From: Deltaproteobacteria bacterium RIFCSPLOWO2_02_FULL_57_26
GTDB lineage: Bacteria; Desulfobacterota; Binatia; UBA9968
Assembly: GCA_001798455.1 (NCBI GenBank)
Contig: MGSI01000001.1
Coordinates: 1-11,338 of the forward strand
Direction of reading: 5' to 3'
Length of the DNA: 11,338 nt
Shown: one piece after another, positions 1 through 6,072 of the stretch
Layout: every line of letters begins with the position of its first letter
Numbering within the stretch: the first letter of the stretch is position 1
The notes under the pieces: generated by a model
The model's database searches: none
What the model was told of the DNA's origin: nothing
What the model saw: only the letters and a program-made list of their open reading frames with translations
Translations under genes and position numbers: made by a program

Positions 1-18
1 GCATCAACGCCTTCCGCA

Positions 19-37
19 GCGAAATCGACTTTGAGTT
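19..37 (+). repeat. Direct repeat, left copy
   Basis: GCGAAATCGACTTTGAGTT here matches positions 2192-2210 at 18 of 19 bases, in the same orientation. The first 16 bases are identical. The two copies flank both toxin-antitoxin modules and the permease. Confidence 0.55.
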
Positions 38-64
38 GGTTCAACAATAAGGCCAGGATGGGTA

Positions 65-94
65 TTGACAATATGACTATTTTAGGACTAGATT
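65..94 (+). promoter_or_regulatory. Candidate promoter of the phd-vapC-like module
   Basis: A perfect TTGACA at 65-70 is followed after 18 bases by TAGATT at 89-94, a 4-of-6 match to TATAAT. A start point about seven bases downstream would fall at or next to the antitoxin ATG at 101, so the message could be leaderless. This fits the lack of a clear Shine-Dalgarno sequence before that ATG. The word GACTA occurs at 75-79 and 86-90, one helical turn apart, and again at 103-107. It could be a site for autoregulation by the antitoxin, but that is inference. Confidence 0.4.
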
Positions 95-100
95 AAGACC

Positions 101-352
101 ATGACTACCGTAAATGTGGCTACGTTGAAAGAAAAACTGAGCCACTACCTCAATCTGGTAAAAGGGGGGCAAGAAGTGGTGGTAACATCCCACCGGCATA
201 GGGTTGCCCGCATCCTGCCTGTGTCCGCACCTAACGCCCAGCCCAGGGAACCTTCCCGGTCAGTGAAGGATCTGCGTAAGCTGAAGGGGATAAAACCCCG
301 GCGGTCTATTTCTGCCGTGAAAACACTGTTAGAAGACCGTCAGCGTAGATGA
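101..352 (+). CDS. Phd/YefM-family antitoxin
   Basis: This 83-residue protein is the predicted antitoxin of a type II toxin-antitoxin pair; it would bind and neutralise the PIN toxin encoded next and repress their shared promoter. Residues 3-40 (VNVATLKEKLSHYLNLVKGG, then EVVVTS and RVARILP) follow the Phd/YefM N-terminal pattern: a short strand, a helix carrying the L-x-x-YL-x-x-V-K-x-G core, then two strands around VVVT and VARILP. This part normally dimerises and binds DNA. Residues 45-83 are basic and low in hydrophobics, as expected of the flexible toxin-wrapping tail. The stop overlaps the toxin start (ATGA at 349-352). No strong ribosome-binding site precedes the ATG, which may be leaderless. 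The fold assignment is by pattern; the partner assignment rests on adjacency and overlap. Confidence 0.85.
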   Translation: MTTVNVATLKEKLSHYLNLVKGGQEVVVTSHRHRVARILPVSAPNAQPREPSRSVKDLRKLKGIKPRRSISAVKTLLEDRQRR

Positions 353-765
353 CCGTTTACCTCGACACCTCCGTGGTCTTGCGGGTGCTTTTCCACGAAC
401 CGAATCCTATGAAAGTATGGGGTAAATGGGACAAAGCCTACAGCAGCAGCTTGTGGTGTGTCGAAGCTTTGAGGACTGTGGACCGTCTTCGTCTCTCAGG
501 TGACCTTTCCGACAGAGAGGTGGCCGATCTAGCGAGAGATATCCGGATTGTTCACGAAACTTTATTGATCCAGCCACTTAATGATTCAATCCTGCAGCGA
601 GCAAGCGAATCATTCCCGACGGTAGTAGGGACCCTGGACGCGCTTCATTTAGCCACGGCCTTGGCCATACGCGAATTTGATAAGCCAGACCTTTTCTTAA
701 CTCACGACCTCCGGCTCGGCACTGCTGCGCAAAGCCTAGGATTTGAGGTGGTCGGGATCGATTGA
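349..765 (+). CDS. vapC: PIN-domain ribonuclease toxin (VapC-like)
   Basis: This 138-residue PIN-domain protein is predicted to be the toxin of the pair: a magnesium-dependent endoribonuclease acting on cellular RNA, typically tRNA or rRNA in VapC families. All four acidic positions expected of an active PIN site are visible: Asp6 in YLDTS, Glu39 in the WCVEAL helix, Asp97 in TLDALHLATAL, and Asp120 in FLTHDLRLG. The C-terminal strand GFEVVGI is also typical. The length matches the family. Its ATG lies inside the antitoxin stop and has no ribosome-binding site of its own, so translation is probably coupled to the antitoxin. Pairing a Phd-type antitoxin with a PIN toxin is common. The RNA target cannot be read from sequence. 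It ends 47 bases from the end of the convergent MazF-like gene. Confidence 0.88.
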   Translation: MTVYLDTSVVLRVLFHEPNPMKVWGKWDKAYSSSLWCVEALRTVDRLRLSGDLSDREVADLARDIRIVHETLLIQPLNDSILQRASESFPTVVGTLDALHLATALAIREFDKPDLFLTHDLRLGTAAQSLGFEVVGID

Positions 766-812
766 AAGCGGCCGCACGCTGAACAGTTCACAGGTCTCAT
801 CAAATCCACTTT

Positions 813-1190
813 TTATGCTTGGTTGGGCCCACCAGAGAGGCATTCCTCCACAAAATCCAAAACAAGCAGAAGTTTCTGGCGCAGGTCGCTTAGATAGGGA
901 TCCGGAAGGGCTCCGAGGCTGCGGCGCAGCCGGCGATTGTCGATCGCCTTAATTTGATCGACCAATATATCGGACGGACGACCCAGTCCTGAAACCCCTT
1001 TTGGAAGAGCCACACGCAGTGGATTTTCAAAACCAGCTACCTTCGTCGTCAAAGGGCAGATAATCGTCGACGGATGGACGCGGTTTAGGGCGTCCGTCTG
1101 AACTACGACCACCGGTCGAACTTTTCCCGGTTCTGTGCCAAAGCGGGGGTTCAGGTCAGCCACATAGAGGTGACCGTATTGCGGCCTCAT
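813..1190 (-). CDS. mazF: MazF/PemK-family endoribonuclease toxin
   Basis: This 125-residue protein is a predicted sequence-specific mRNA interferase, the toxin of a second type II module. The family core is clear: YGHLYVADLNPRFG near the N-terminus; EPGKVRPVVVVQ at residues 20-31, with the catalytic-type Arg25 and the conserved RPVVVV strand; STIICPLTT at 41-49, supplying the Ser/Thr side of the active site; and SDILVDQIKAID plus RL at 73-88, which builds the last strands and the dimer face. Length is within the usual 110-125 range. The start overlaps the upstream antitoxin stop (ATGA at 1187-1190). Nothing suggests inactivation. Recognition sequence is unknown. Confidence 0.9.
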   Translation of the reverse strand: MRPQYGHLYVADLNPRFGTEPGKVRPVVVVQTDALNRVHPSTIICPLTTKVAGFENPLRVALPKGVSGLGRPSDILVDQIKAIDNRRLRRSLGALPDPYLSDLRQKLLLVLDFVEECLSGGPNQA

Positions 1191-1429
1191 AGATTCGAAG
1201 GGAGGTCTTCGAGAAGCTCTGTCTCTTGAAGATATTCCAGGTGCGCTGCCCCTAGACGGCGCGAGGCCTTGCGATATTCCTGCTCTAAGAGCTTCCGGGC
1301 GTAGAGGGAGTTATAGTGGCTGACGGCCTTACGGATGTAAGTATTTCGCGGCAACTTTAGTCGCTTGCGGATCTTCTCTGCTTCCCGGTAAGTCGGCTCA
1401 TCTAGCTTAAGAGAAAGCGCTTTAGCCAT
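1187..1429 (-). CDS. Ribbon-helix-helix-like antitoxin of the MazF-type module
   Basis: This 80-residue protein is the predicted antitoxin for the MazF-like toxin. Residues 3-43 read as a strand (ALSLKLD) followed by two amphipathic helices separated by the LPRN turn, the plan of MetJ/CopG-type ribbon-helix-helix DNA-binding proteins. The remainder is charged (ARKLLEQEYRKASRRLG, then an acidic ETELLEDLP end) and would form the toxin-binding tail. The ATG at 1429 has a good Shine-Dalgarno sequence, GGGAGG at 1437-1442, seven bases upstream. Two inverted repeats and a promoter-like pair lie just upstream, fitting autoregulation. I recognise the fold and context rather than a named subfamily, and direct MazE homology is not visible. 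Confidence 0.8.
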   Translation of the reverse strand: MAKALSLKLDEPTYREAEKIRKRLKLPRNTYIRKAVSHYNSLYARKLLEQEYRKASRRLGAAHLEYLQETELLEDLPSNL

Positions 1430-1431
1430 AG

Positions 1432-1454
1432 GATACCTCCCGAACTAAGGTATC
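1432..1454 (-). promoter_or_regulatory. Inverted repeat over the antitoxin leader
   Basis: GATACC at 1432-1437 and GGTATC at 1449-1454 are perfect complements separated by 11 bases, and the spacer carries the antitoxin's Shine-Dalgarno sequence. It could be an operator bound by the ribbon-helix-helix dimer, or an RNA hairpin over the ribosome-binding site. The symmetry is read directly; the role is inferred. Confidence 0.35.
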
Positions 1455-1458
1455 ACCA

Positions 1459-1487
1459 AAAGTATATCCTCATAACGGAGAAGTCAA
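1459..1487 (-). promoter_or_regulatory. Candidate promoter of the antitoxin-mazF module
   Basis: On the minus strand, TTGACT (plus-strand 1482-1487) is followed after 17 bases by TACTTT (1459-1464), or after 15 bases by the better-matching TATACT (1461-1466). Transcription would begin about 20-30 bases before the antitoxin ATG. The -35 element lies inside a palindrome at 1480-1493. Confidence 0.45.
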
Positions 1488-1493
1488 GACTTC
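1480..1493. promoter_or_regulatory. Candidate operator palindrome at the -35 box
   Basis: GAAGTC-AA-GACTTC is a perfect 6+6 palindrome with a two-base centre, overlapping the predicted -35 element of the antitoxin-mazF promoter. Antitoxins with ribbon-helix-helix folds commonly bind such short palindromes to repress their own operon, so this is the better operator candidate of the two inverted repeats here. Confidence 0.4.
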
Positions 1494-1501
1494 GGAGAGT
1501 G

Positions 1502-1597
1502 CTATTTGCAGAGCCTCGGGGCTGGTGAAAAAGAGGCGATGACCTTGTCGTAAATATGGTCATGTTCGATCAAGATCGCGTGCGCTTTCTCTGCCAT
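1502..1597 (-). CDS. Possible 31-residue small protein
   Basis: A 31-codon frame begins MAEKAHAILIEHDHIYDKVI, eight bases after the stop of the permease-like gene, in the same direction. The purine-rich AGAGAGGA before the ATG resembles a ribosome-binding site but sits almost directly on the start codon, closer than ideal. The product is not recognised. It could be a real downstream small gene, a gene remnant, or chance. It is listed because it fills most of the gap between the permease and the antitoxin promoter. Confidence 0.2.
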   Translation of the reverse strand: MAEKAHAILIEHDHIYDKVIASFSPAPRLCK

Positions 1598-1605
1598 TCC
1601 TCTCT

Positions 1606-2169
1606 CTAACCGGAGACTCTCGCCCCGAAGAGCCGGGAAAAAGCCTCCATGATTGGCGGGGTGGCGAGGCCGATCAACACCGGGGCCAGCAGGCCGGCCA
1701 ACAGCCGGGCAAAAACGAATTTGGGCCCCAGGAACGGGAGCTCCCAGATCAGTGTCCGGTGGACGGGAATGACTCCCCAGGCAGTCAGGTAGGCAGCCAG
1801 AGGACCGAAGCCAGCCCCGCTGTGTTGAAGGGCTGCGATGATCGGAAAATTCACGAAGGGTCCGCCGGGGGTAATCGAGCCGGCAACGGTGCCCACCAGA
1901 ATCCCGCGCAGCCCCGCGCCTGTTCCCATCCAGCGCCCGATGACTTCTGCCGGGATGACCACCTGGACCATGCCAGCCATAAGCAATCCCAAAATCAGAC
2001 GGAGCCAGACGGTTTCCAGCATGTGTCCCGACAAGCGCAGGCCGGACAGGACCATGGGCCACCCCTCGATGAGGTAAGCCAGCACAACCAGCACACCCAC
2101 AATGACGCACATCACGAGGAGAGAGAGGTCCATCTTTTTCTTCCCTTTTCTCGGCGATCGTTCAGTCAT
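1606..2169 (-). CDS. Half-length ArsP-like (PF03773-type) permease
   Basis: A 187-residue integral membrane protein with about five hydrophobic segments, near residues 14-34, 54-72, 87-100, 120-135 and 151-168. The segment GTVAGSITPGGPFVNFPIIA (93-112), then LQHSGAGFGPLAAYLTAWGVI, follows the repeat pattern of the predicted permease family COG0701/PF03773, which includes the organoarsenical exporter ArsP. Full-length members carry two such repeats in 300 or more residues; this has one, so it may dimerise or pair with another half. The cysteines often found in that loop are replaced by GGPFVNFP, so arsenic specificity should not be assumed. Met1 follows a basic stretch; Met13 (position 2133) is an equally plausible start, as neither has a strong ribosome-binding site. 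Substrate unknown. Confidence 0.65.
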   Translation of the reverse strand: MTERSPRKGKKKMDLSLLVMCVIVGVLVVLAYLIEGWPMVLSGLRLSGHMLETVWLRLILGLLMAGMVQVVIPAEVIGRWMGTGAGLRGILVGTVAGSITPGGPFVNFPIIAALQHSGAGFGPLAAYLTAWGVIPVHRTLIWELPFLGPKFVFARLLAGLLAPVLIGLATPPIMEAFSRLFGARVSG

Positions 2170-2191
2170 CGATAGAGCCCGTATTTCTCCC

Positions 2192-2210
2192 GCGAAATCG
2201 ACTTTGAATT
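2192..2210 (+). repeat. Direct repeat, right copy
   Basis: GCGAAATCGACTTTGAATT is the second copy of the 19-base repeat at 19-37, with one mismatch. It lies in the 56-base gap between the ABC permease stop and the half-length permease start. It may be one of many dispersed genomic copies or the edge of an inserted segment. Confidence 0.55.
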
Positions 2211-2225
2211 ACGCTCCCACGAACG

Positions 2226-3440
2226 TTATTCGTAGCGTAGCGCATCGATCGGGTCGAGGTGGGCTGCCTTCTGGGCGGGATAGAAACCGAAGAAGACTCC
2301 CACGGCGCCGGAGAAGAAGAAGGCGACGGCAACGATTTCCGGGCTGATCAACGTCGGCCACTGGGCGACGCGGTTGAGCAGCACCGAGCTCCCGATGCCG
2401 AGAAGGATGCCGATAAGCCCGCCGCTCGCCGCCATCACCACCGCCTCAACGAGAAACTGAAACATGATATCGCGGCTGCGTGCTCCGACGGCCATGCGGA
2501 TCCCGATCTCGCGCGTTCGCTCTGTCACGGAAACGAGCATGATGTTCATGATGCCGATGCCGCCCACTAGAAGCGAGATGGAAGCGACGCTGCCGAGAAG
2601 CACCGCCATGACGCGTGCGCTGGCAGAGGCCGCTTCGGCGATGTCGGAGAGATTGCGAATCGTAAAATCATCCTCGCGGTCCGGCCCGATCCGGTGGCGC
2701 TGGCGCAGCAGCAGACTGATCTGCTCCTGGGCCTCCTGCACCCGCTCAGCGCTCACCGCCGAAACGACGATGCTTTGCACCCAAGTGATACGCATCAGCC
2801 GCTTTTGCATCGTAGTGTAGGGGATCATTACGGTGTCGTCTTGATCCGTCCCTTGGCTGCTCTGTCCCTTGGGCGCCAATACGCCGACGACACGAAACGG
2901 AATGTTTCTAATGCGGAGCACGCTATCGATCGGATCATCGTTACCAAAGAGTTGATCCACCACAGTTTGCCCAACGACGGCGACTTTGGCGGCGCTCTCC
3001 ATGTCTCCCTCGTGGAGAAAGCGCCCCTCCGCCACCTGCCAGTCACGAATCTGCTGGAATTCCGGCGCAACGCCCTGGGCTAGCGTCGACCAGTTGAGAT
3101 TGCCCGCCACCACCTGTTCCGGACGACGCAGCGCCGGGGACGCGAAGGCCACGGACGGAAGCTCCTGCATCATCGCTTTGGCATCGCTGTCCACCAGCGT
3201 ATTCACGCCACCCGAGCCGGTCCTGACACCTCCCTGAACAGAAGTGCCGGGCAGCACGATGAGTACGTTCGTTCCGAGGCTGGCGATCTGCGAACGGATC
3301 GTCGCTTTCGCACCTTCTCCTATGGCCACCATAGCGATGACCGCACCAACCCCGATGATAATGCCGAGCATCGTAAGGAAGGAACGCAGCTTGTTCCTCC
3401 CCAGAGCGCGAAGGGCGATCCTCAAGGTCATGAACCACAT
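2226..3440 (-). CDS. MacB-type ABC transporter permease (FtsX/MacB_PCD)
   Basis: This 404-residue inner-membrane subunit has the MacB/LolC-type layout: an N-terminal transmembrane helix (about residues 22-41, after RNKLRSFLTMLGIIIGVGAV), a large periplasmic domain (about 50-270), then three helices (about 278-303, 328-355, 365-387). The family loop TERTREIGIRMAVGAR and the ending FYPAQKAAHLDPIDALRYE are textbook. It would transmit ATP-driven motion to the periplasmic side rather than form a classical channel. I chose ATG 3440: GGAGG lies four bases upstream, and the extra N-terminal residues available further upstream are translated from an AT-rich repeat. ATG 3431 is an alternative. It follows the ATPase gene after 94 bases. 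The substrate (macrolide, peptide, siderophore or lipid) cannot be deduced. Confidence 0.92.
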   Translation of the reverse strand: MWFMTLRIALRALGRNKLRSFLTMLGIIIGVGAVIAMVAIGEGAKATIRSQIASLGTNVLIVLPGTSVQGGVRTGSGGVNTLVDSDAKAMMQELPSVAFASPALRRPEQVVAGNLNWSTLAQGVAPEFQQIRDWQVAEGRFLHEGDMESAAKVAVVGQTVVDQLFGNDDPIDSVLRIRNIPFRVVGVLAPKGQSSQGTDQDDTVMIPYTTMQKRLMRITWVQSIVVSAVSAERVQEAQEQISLLLRQRHRIGPDREDDFTIRNLSDIAEAASASARVMAVLLGSVASISLLVGGIGIMNIMLVSVTERTREIGIRMAVGARSRDIMFQFLVEAVVMAASGGLIGILLGIGSSVLLNRVAQWPTLISPEIVAVAFFFSGAVGVFFGFYPAQKAAHLDPIDALRYE

Positions 3441-3448
3441 AGCGCCTC

Positions 3449-3511
3449 CGGCGCATTGCAGATTCCAAATCTCAAATGTTGAATTTTGCAATTTGCACTT
3501 TGCATTTTGAC
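3449..3511. repeat. AT-rich TTGCA-word intergenic repeat
   Basis: The gap between ATPase and permease begins GGCGCATTGCAGATT and continues with spaced variants of TTGCA and TTTGCA (GAATTTTGCAATTTGCAC, TTTGCATTTTGA). Composition is sharply more AT-rich than the flanking genes. A related element that also begins GGCxCATTGCA is at 6026-6057. It is not a tandem array of exact units and has no recognisable coding role. Confidence 0.6.
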
Positions 3512-3534
3512 TTATCCGTTAAGCCCTTGAACCC

Positions 3535-4242
3535 TTACAACCCTTCTGGCTCTTGAACCTTTTTATCATCAGAGACAATCACTCCATCACGAAACACCAC
3601 CCGCCGCCGAGCATACTCCGCAATATCTCGCTCGTGGGTTACAAGAACAACGGTAATACTCTGTCCCGCGTTGAGTCGCTGGAAAAGCGACATGATTTCG
3701 GCGCCGGTGGCTGAATCAAGATTCCCCGTTGGCTCGTCGGCCAGAATCAAGGACGGGCGGTTCACCAGGGCCCTGGCGATGGCCACCCTTTGTTGTTGTC
3801 CGCCGGATAGCTGGTTCGGGGTGTGATCGAGCCGCTCCTCGAGTCCGACCAGCGAAAGGACTTCCACCGCCCGTTCATGCCGCTGTTTGCCCGCAAAGCC
3901 GTTGTACATCATCGGCAGCTCGACGTTCTCCAGAGCCGTCGTCCGCGCGAGCAGGTTGAACCCTTGGAAGACGAAACCGACGCGTTTGTTGCGGATGTGC
4001 GCCCACTCGTCCGGCGTCAGCGATCCGACTTCCTCGCCCTCCAGAAAATACTTGCCACTCGTGGGGCGGTCGAGACAACCCAAGATATTCATAAGGGTAG
4101 ACTTGCCGGAACCCGAGGAACCCATGACGGCGACAAACTCTCCTCGGTCAATGGTCAGATTAACGCCGCGCAGCGCCGGCACCTCCACGTCTCCCATGCG
4201 ATAGGTCTTGTGGAGGGCCTCAACACGGATCACTTCGCTCAT
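3535..4242 (-). CDS. ABC transporter ATPase, MacB/LolD type
   Basis: This 235-residue nucleotide-binding subunit powers the adjacent permease. All motifs are intact: Walker A GSSGSGKST at 41-49, Q-loop Gln93 in FVFQGFNLL, signature LSGGQ at 145-149, Walker B LILADEP with Glu170, D-loop GNLDS, and H-loop His203 in LVTHE. The EPTGNLDS string and the length are typical of the MacB/LolD/FtsE group. The start ATG overlaps the adaptor stop (ATGA at 4239-4242), so synthesis is probably coupled. Here ATPase and permease are separate proteins, unlike E. coli MacB where they are fused. The C-terminal VSDDKKVQEPEGL runs into a gap holding two TTGAAC words. Confidence 0.95.
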   Translation of the reverse strand: MSEVIRVEALHKTYRMGDVEVPALRGVNLTIDRGEFVAVMGSSGSGKSTLMNILGCLDRPTSGKYFLEGEEVGSLTPDEWAHIRNKRVGFVFQGFNLLARTTALENVELPMMYNGFAGKQRHERAVEVLSLVGLEERLDHTPNQLSGGQQQRVAIARALVNRPSLILADEPTGNLDSATGAEIMSLFQRLNAGQSITVVLVTHERDIAEYARRRVVFRDGVIVSDDKKVQEPEGL

Positions 4243-5528
4243 CGGAAGCCAAATCCCCGCGGCTGCTGTGGTTGGAACGGGTTTGCGACTCCTGCTTTGC
4301 TCTGCGCGCTCGCGCCGCTTGCCATACCAATGATGACGGCATCGTTCTCGTTGAGTTCACCATCCCTAACCTCGGTCTTCGATCCGTCAGTGATGCCGAG
4401 TTGGACCTCGACAGGCTGCGCTTTCAAATTTTTTAGAACGTAGATTCGCACGCGGCGTCCGCCCCCTCCTCCGCCGCCACCACCTGAGCGGCTGGTCCGT
4501 CTAGCACCTACTCTAGGCGCCGCCCTGCTTTGCTCCTGACGCAACAATTCCTGGGCTTCGTCTTTCTGCTCGGGTGGCTTAAAGCGGACCGCCATATTCG
4601 GAATAGTCAGAACACCTTCTTTCTGGCTTACCAAAAATTGCACGTTGGCTGTCATACCGGGCTTGAGCAGCAACTCTTTGTTGTCGATTCGCACAACAGC
4701 ATTATAGGTCACTACATTTTGCACGACCGTTGCGGCGTTGCGCACCTGGTGAACCTTACCCGTAAAACGGCGCGCCGGATAGGCGTCCACCGTAAACGTA
4801 ACCTCTTGCCCCTCCCAGATATTGCCGACGTCCGCCTCGTCAACGCTGGTATGCACTTCCATCTTTGACAGGTCGTTTGCAATGGTAAACAAAGTCGGCG
4901 CCTGTAGTGAGGCGGCCACTGTCTGGCCGACGTCCACATTGCGCGAGATGACAATGCCCTCCACGGGGGATCGAATAGTGGTATTGTCGAGATCCACCTC
5001 GGTTTGATTCAAAGCAGCTTGCGCCTGGGCGACTTGGGCCTTGTTGACTTCGACTTGCGCCAGCGCTGCATCGTAGGCGGTCTGAGCCGCATCGAGTTCG
5101 CTCTGAGCCGTTAAGTCCCGTTTTCTCAGCTCTCGATTCCGCTCTAACGTCCGCAGCGCGTCGGCGACGCTGACTTTAGCTTTGGCTAAGTTGGATTGAG
5201 CGGCGAGGACATTGGCCCGCCCCTGATCCACGGACGCTTTGAACTTGTCTTGATTGAGTTGGACGACAACCTGCCCCGCCTTAACCTTTGTGTTGAAATC
5301 GGCAAAGAGCTTATCGATGGTCCCAGAAACTTGGCTCCCGACTTGAACCGTGACGACGGCCTGCAGGGTCCCGGTAGACGATACCACCTGAGTGATATTG
5401 TTCCGTTGTACCGGCATTGTGACGTAGGACGACTCCTTGGCGCTGTTGCCGAAGCGCCAGAATTCAAATGCCGCTACCGCGACCAGAAGTAGAGCGGCTG
5501 TAAGTGCGATGACTCGTTTGCGCGTCAC
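4239..5528 (-). CDS. MacA-like periplasmic adaptor (HlyD/RND type)
   Basis: This 429-residue membrane-fusion protein would link the inner-membrane ABC pump to an outer-membrane channel. Residues 5-24 form an N-terminal membrane anchor. GTLQAVVTVQVGSQVSGTID and KAGQVVVQLN form the first half of the lipoyl/barrel-sandwich domain; residues about 95-180 are a heptad-rich alpha-hairpin; TTIRSPVEGIVISRNVDVGQ closes the lipoyl domain; EVHTSVDEADVGNIWEGQEV starts the beta-barrel, followed by a membrane-proximal domain. Residues 349-357 are nine consecutive glycines inside a basic, low-complexity insert (about 325-360) that interrupts the last domain. The start is GTG (5526-5528), overlapping the upstream gene's stop as GTGA, with GGGGGAG just before it. 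No TolC-like partner is in the window. Confidence 0.92.
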   Translation of the reverse strand: MTRKRVIALTAALLLVAVAAFEFWRFGNSAKESSYVTMPVQRNNITQVVSSTGTLQAVVTVQVGSQVSGTIDKLFADFNTKVKAGQVVVQLNQDKFKASVDQGRANVLAAQSNLAKAKVSVADALRTLERNRELRKRDLTAQSELDAAQTAYDAALAQVEVNKAQVAQAQAALNQTEVDLDNTTIRSPVEGIVISRNVDVGQTVAASLQAPTLFTIANDLSKMEVHTSVDEADVGNIWEGQEVTFTVDAYPARRFTGKVHQVRNAATVVQNVVTYNAVVRIDNKELLLKPGMTANVQFLVSQKEGVLTIPNMAVRFKPPEQKDEAQELLRQEQSRAAPRVGARRTSRSGGGGGGGGGRRVRIYVLKNLKAQPVEVQLGITDGSKTEVRDGELNENDAVIIGMASGASAQSKAGVANPFQPQQPRGFGFR

Positions 5529-6001
5529 GGCTCCCCCCGGACACCCTGAAAAACTTTTTCCACTAGCTCGAGAATCTGCTTCTTCTGCGGGCGATTGAAA
5601 GTAACGCCGCTCGTAATAGGTGCATCCGACTCTTGATCCTCCAGAAGCTGCTCAATCTCTACTCCGAAAAGAGACATAAAAGGCACCTCGGACATAGACT
5701 CCTGGATCTCTCTCGCAGTCCCCTTGAGATAATAGTTGAGGCCCCTGTCAGTGATCAAAAGGGTGATCTTACCTGTCCGCCTCAGGTTCTTGGCCGTAGT
5801 ACTCGTCCTGGCAATCGCAAGGTCGATCCTGGACCGACTCTTGGCCACAACCTCATAATAGGAGAGCATGGCCGGATGGGCCCATCCCTTGTCATCCACC
5901 GTGACCAAGACAATGGCCTTACCCGTCTTGGATGTTACATCTTCTCCGTTGAGCCGGTTAAAAAGCTCTTCAGTCAACTCTTTGCCCAGGAGCTGGGACA
6001 T
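5525..6001 (-). CDS. Split-barrel FMN-binding-like protein (PPOX superfamily), copy A
   Basis: A 158-residue protein that fits the pyridoxamine-phosphate-oxidase-like split-barrel group: GKAIVLVTVDDKGWAHPAML (28-46) reads as the first barrel strands with the usual x-G-x-P/AHPAM turn, RIDLAIARTSTTAKNLRRTG (59-77) as the strand and helix that contact flavin phosphate in relatives, KITLLITDRGLNYYLKGTAR (78-97) as later strands. It is divergent from the second copy downstream in this listing (6073-6564), so not a recent duplicate. Cofactor (FMN, F420, haem or none) and substrate are unknown. Its stop overlaps the adaptor GTG start, tying it to the efflux operon. Family assignment is by pattern and moderately sure. 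Confidence 0.6.
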   Translation of the reverse strand: MSQLLGKELTEELFNRLNGEDVTSKTGKAIVLVTVDDKGWAHPAMLSYYEVVAKSRSRIDLAIARTSTTAKNLRRTGKITLLITDRGLNYYLKGTAREIQESMSEVPFMSLFGVEIEQLLEDQESDAPITSGVTFNRPQKKQILELVEKVFQGVRGEP

Positions 6002-6025
6002 CTTCTTAATCCCTTAATCGCCTTT

Positions 6026-6057
6026 GGCACATTGCAAAATGCAGAATGCAAAATGAA
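6026..6057. repeat. AT-rich TTGCA/TGCAAAATG-word intergenic repeat
   Basis: TGGCACATTGCAAAATGCAG is followed by AATGCAAAATGAAAA, three phased TGCA words. It resembles the element at 3449-3511, which also opens GGCxCATTGCA. It lies in the 71-base gap between the two split-barrel genes. Confidence 0.55.
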
Positions 6058-6072
6058 AATTTGATATTTCTT

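Noticed and set aside
1..96. End of an upstream plus-strand gene
   Set aside because: Two frames are open from the left edge (stops at 48-50 and 94-96), but each is too short to judge, and the direct repeat at 19-37 lies within both.
766..812. Bidirectional terminator between the convergent toxins
   Set aside because: No stable stem followed by a T-run is visible on either strand.
743..952. Plus-strand 69-codon frame after the PIN toxin
   Set aside because: It starts inside the toxin gene and runs antisense into the MazF-like gene; its composition is not protein-like and the MazF frame is clearly real.
1502..2110. Minus-strand 202-codon frame over the permease
   Set aside because: It is a different frame of the permease gene, rich in Arg, Gly, Pro and His. 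Only its last 31 codons lie outside the permease, and those are listed separately at low confidence.
2170..2225. Terminator after the ABC permease gene
   Set aside because: The gap contains the direct repeat and no GC-rich hairpin with a T tract.
3441..3534. Frameshifted MacB fusion
   Set aside because: ATPase and permease each have full domain boundaries, own starts and a repeat-filled gap; separate subunits are a normal form of this transporter.
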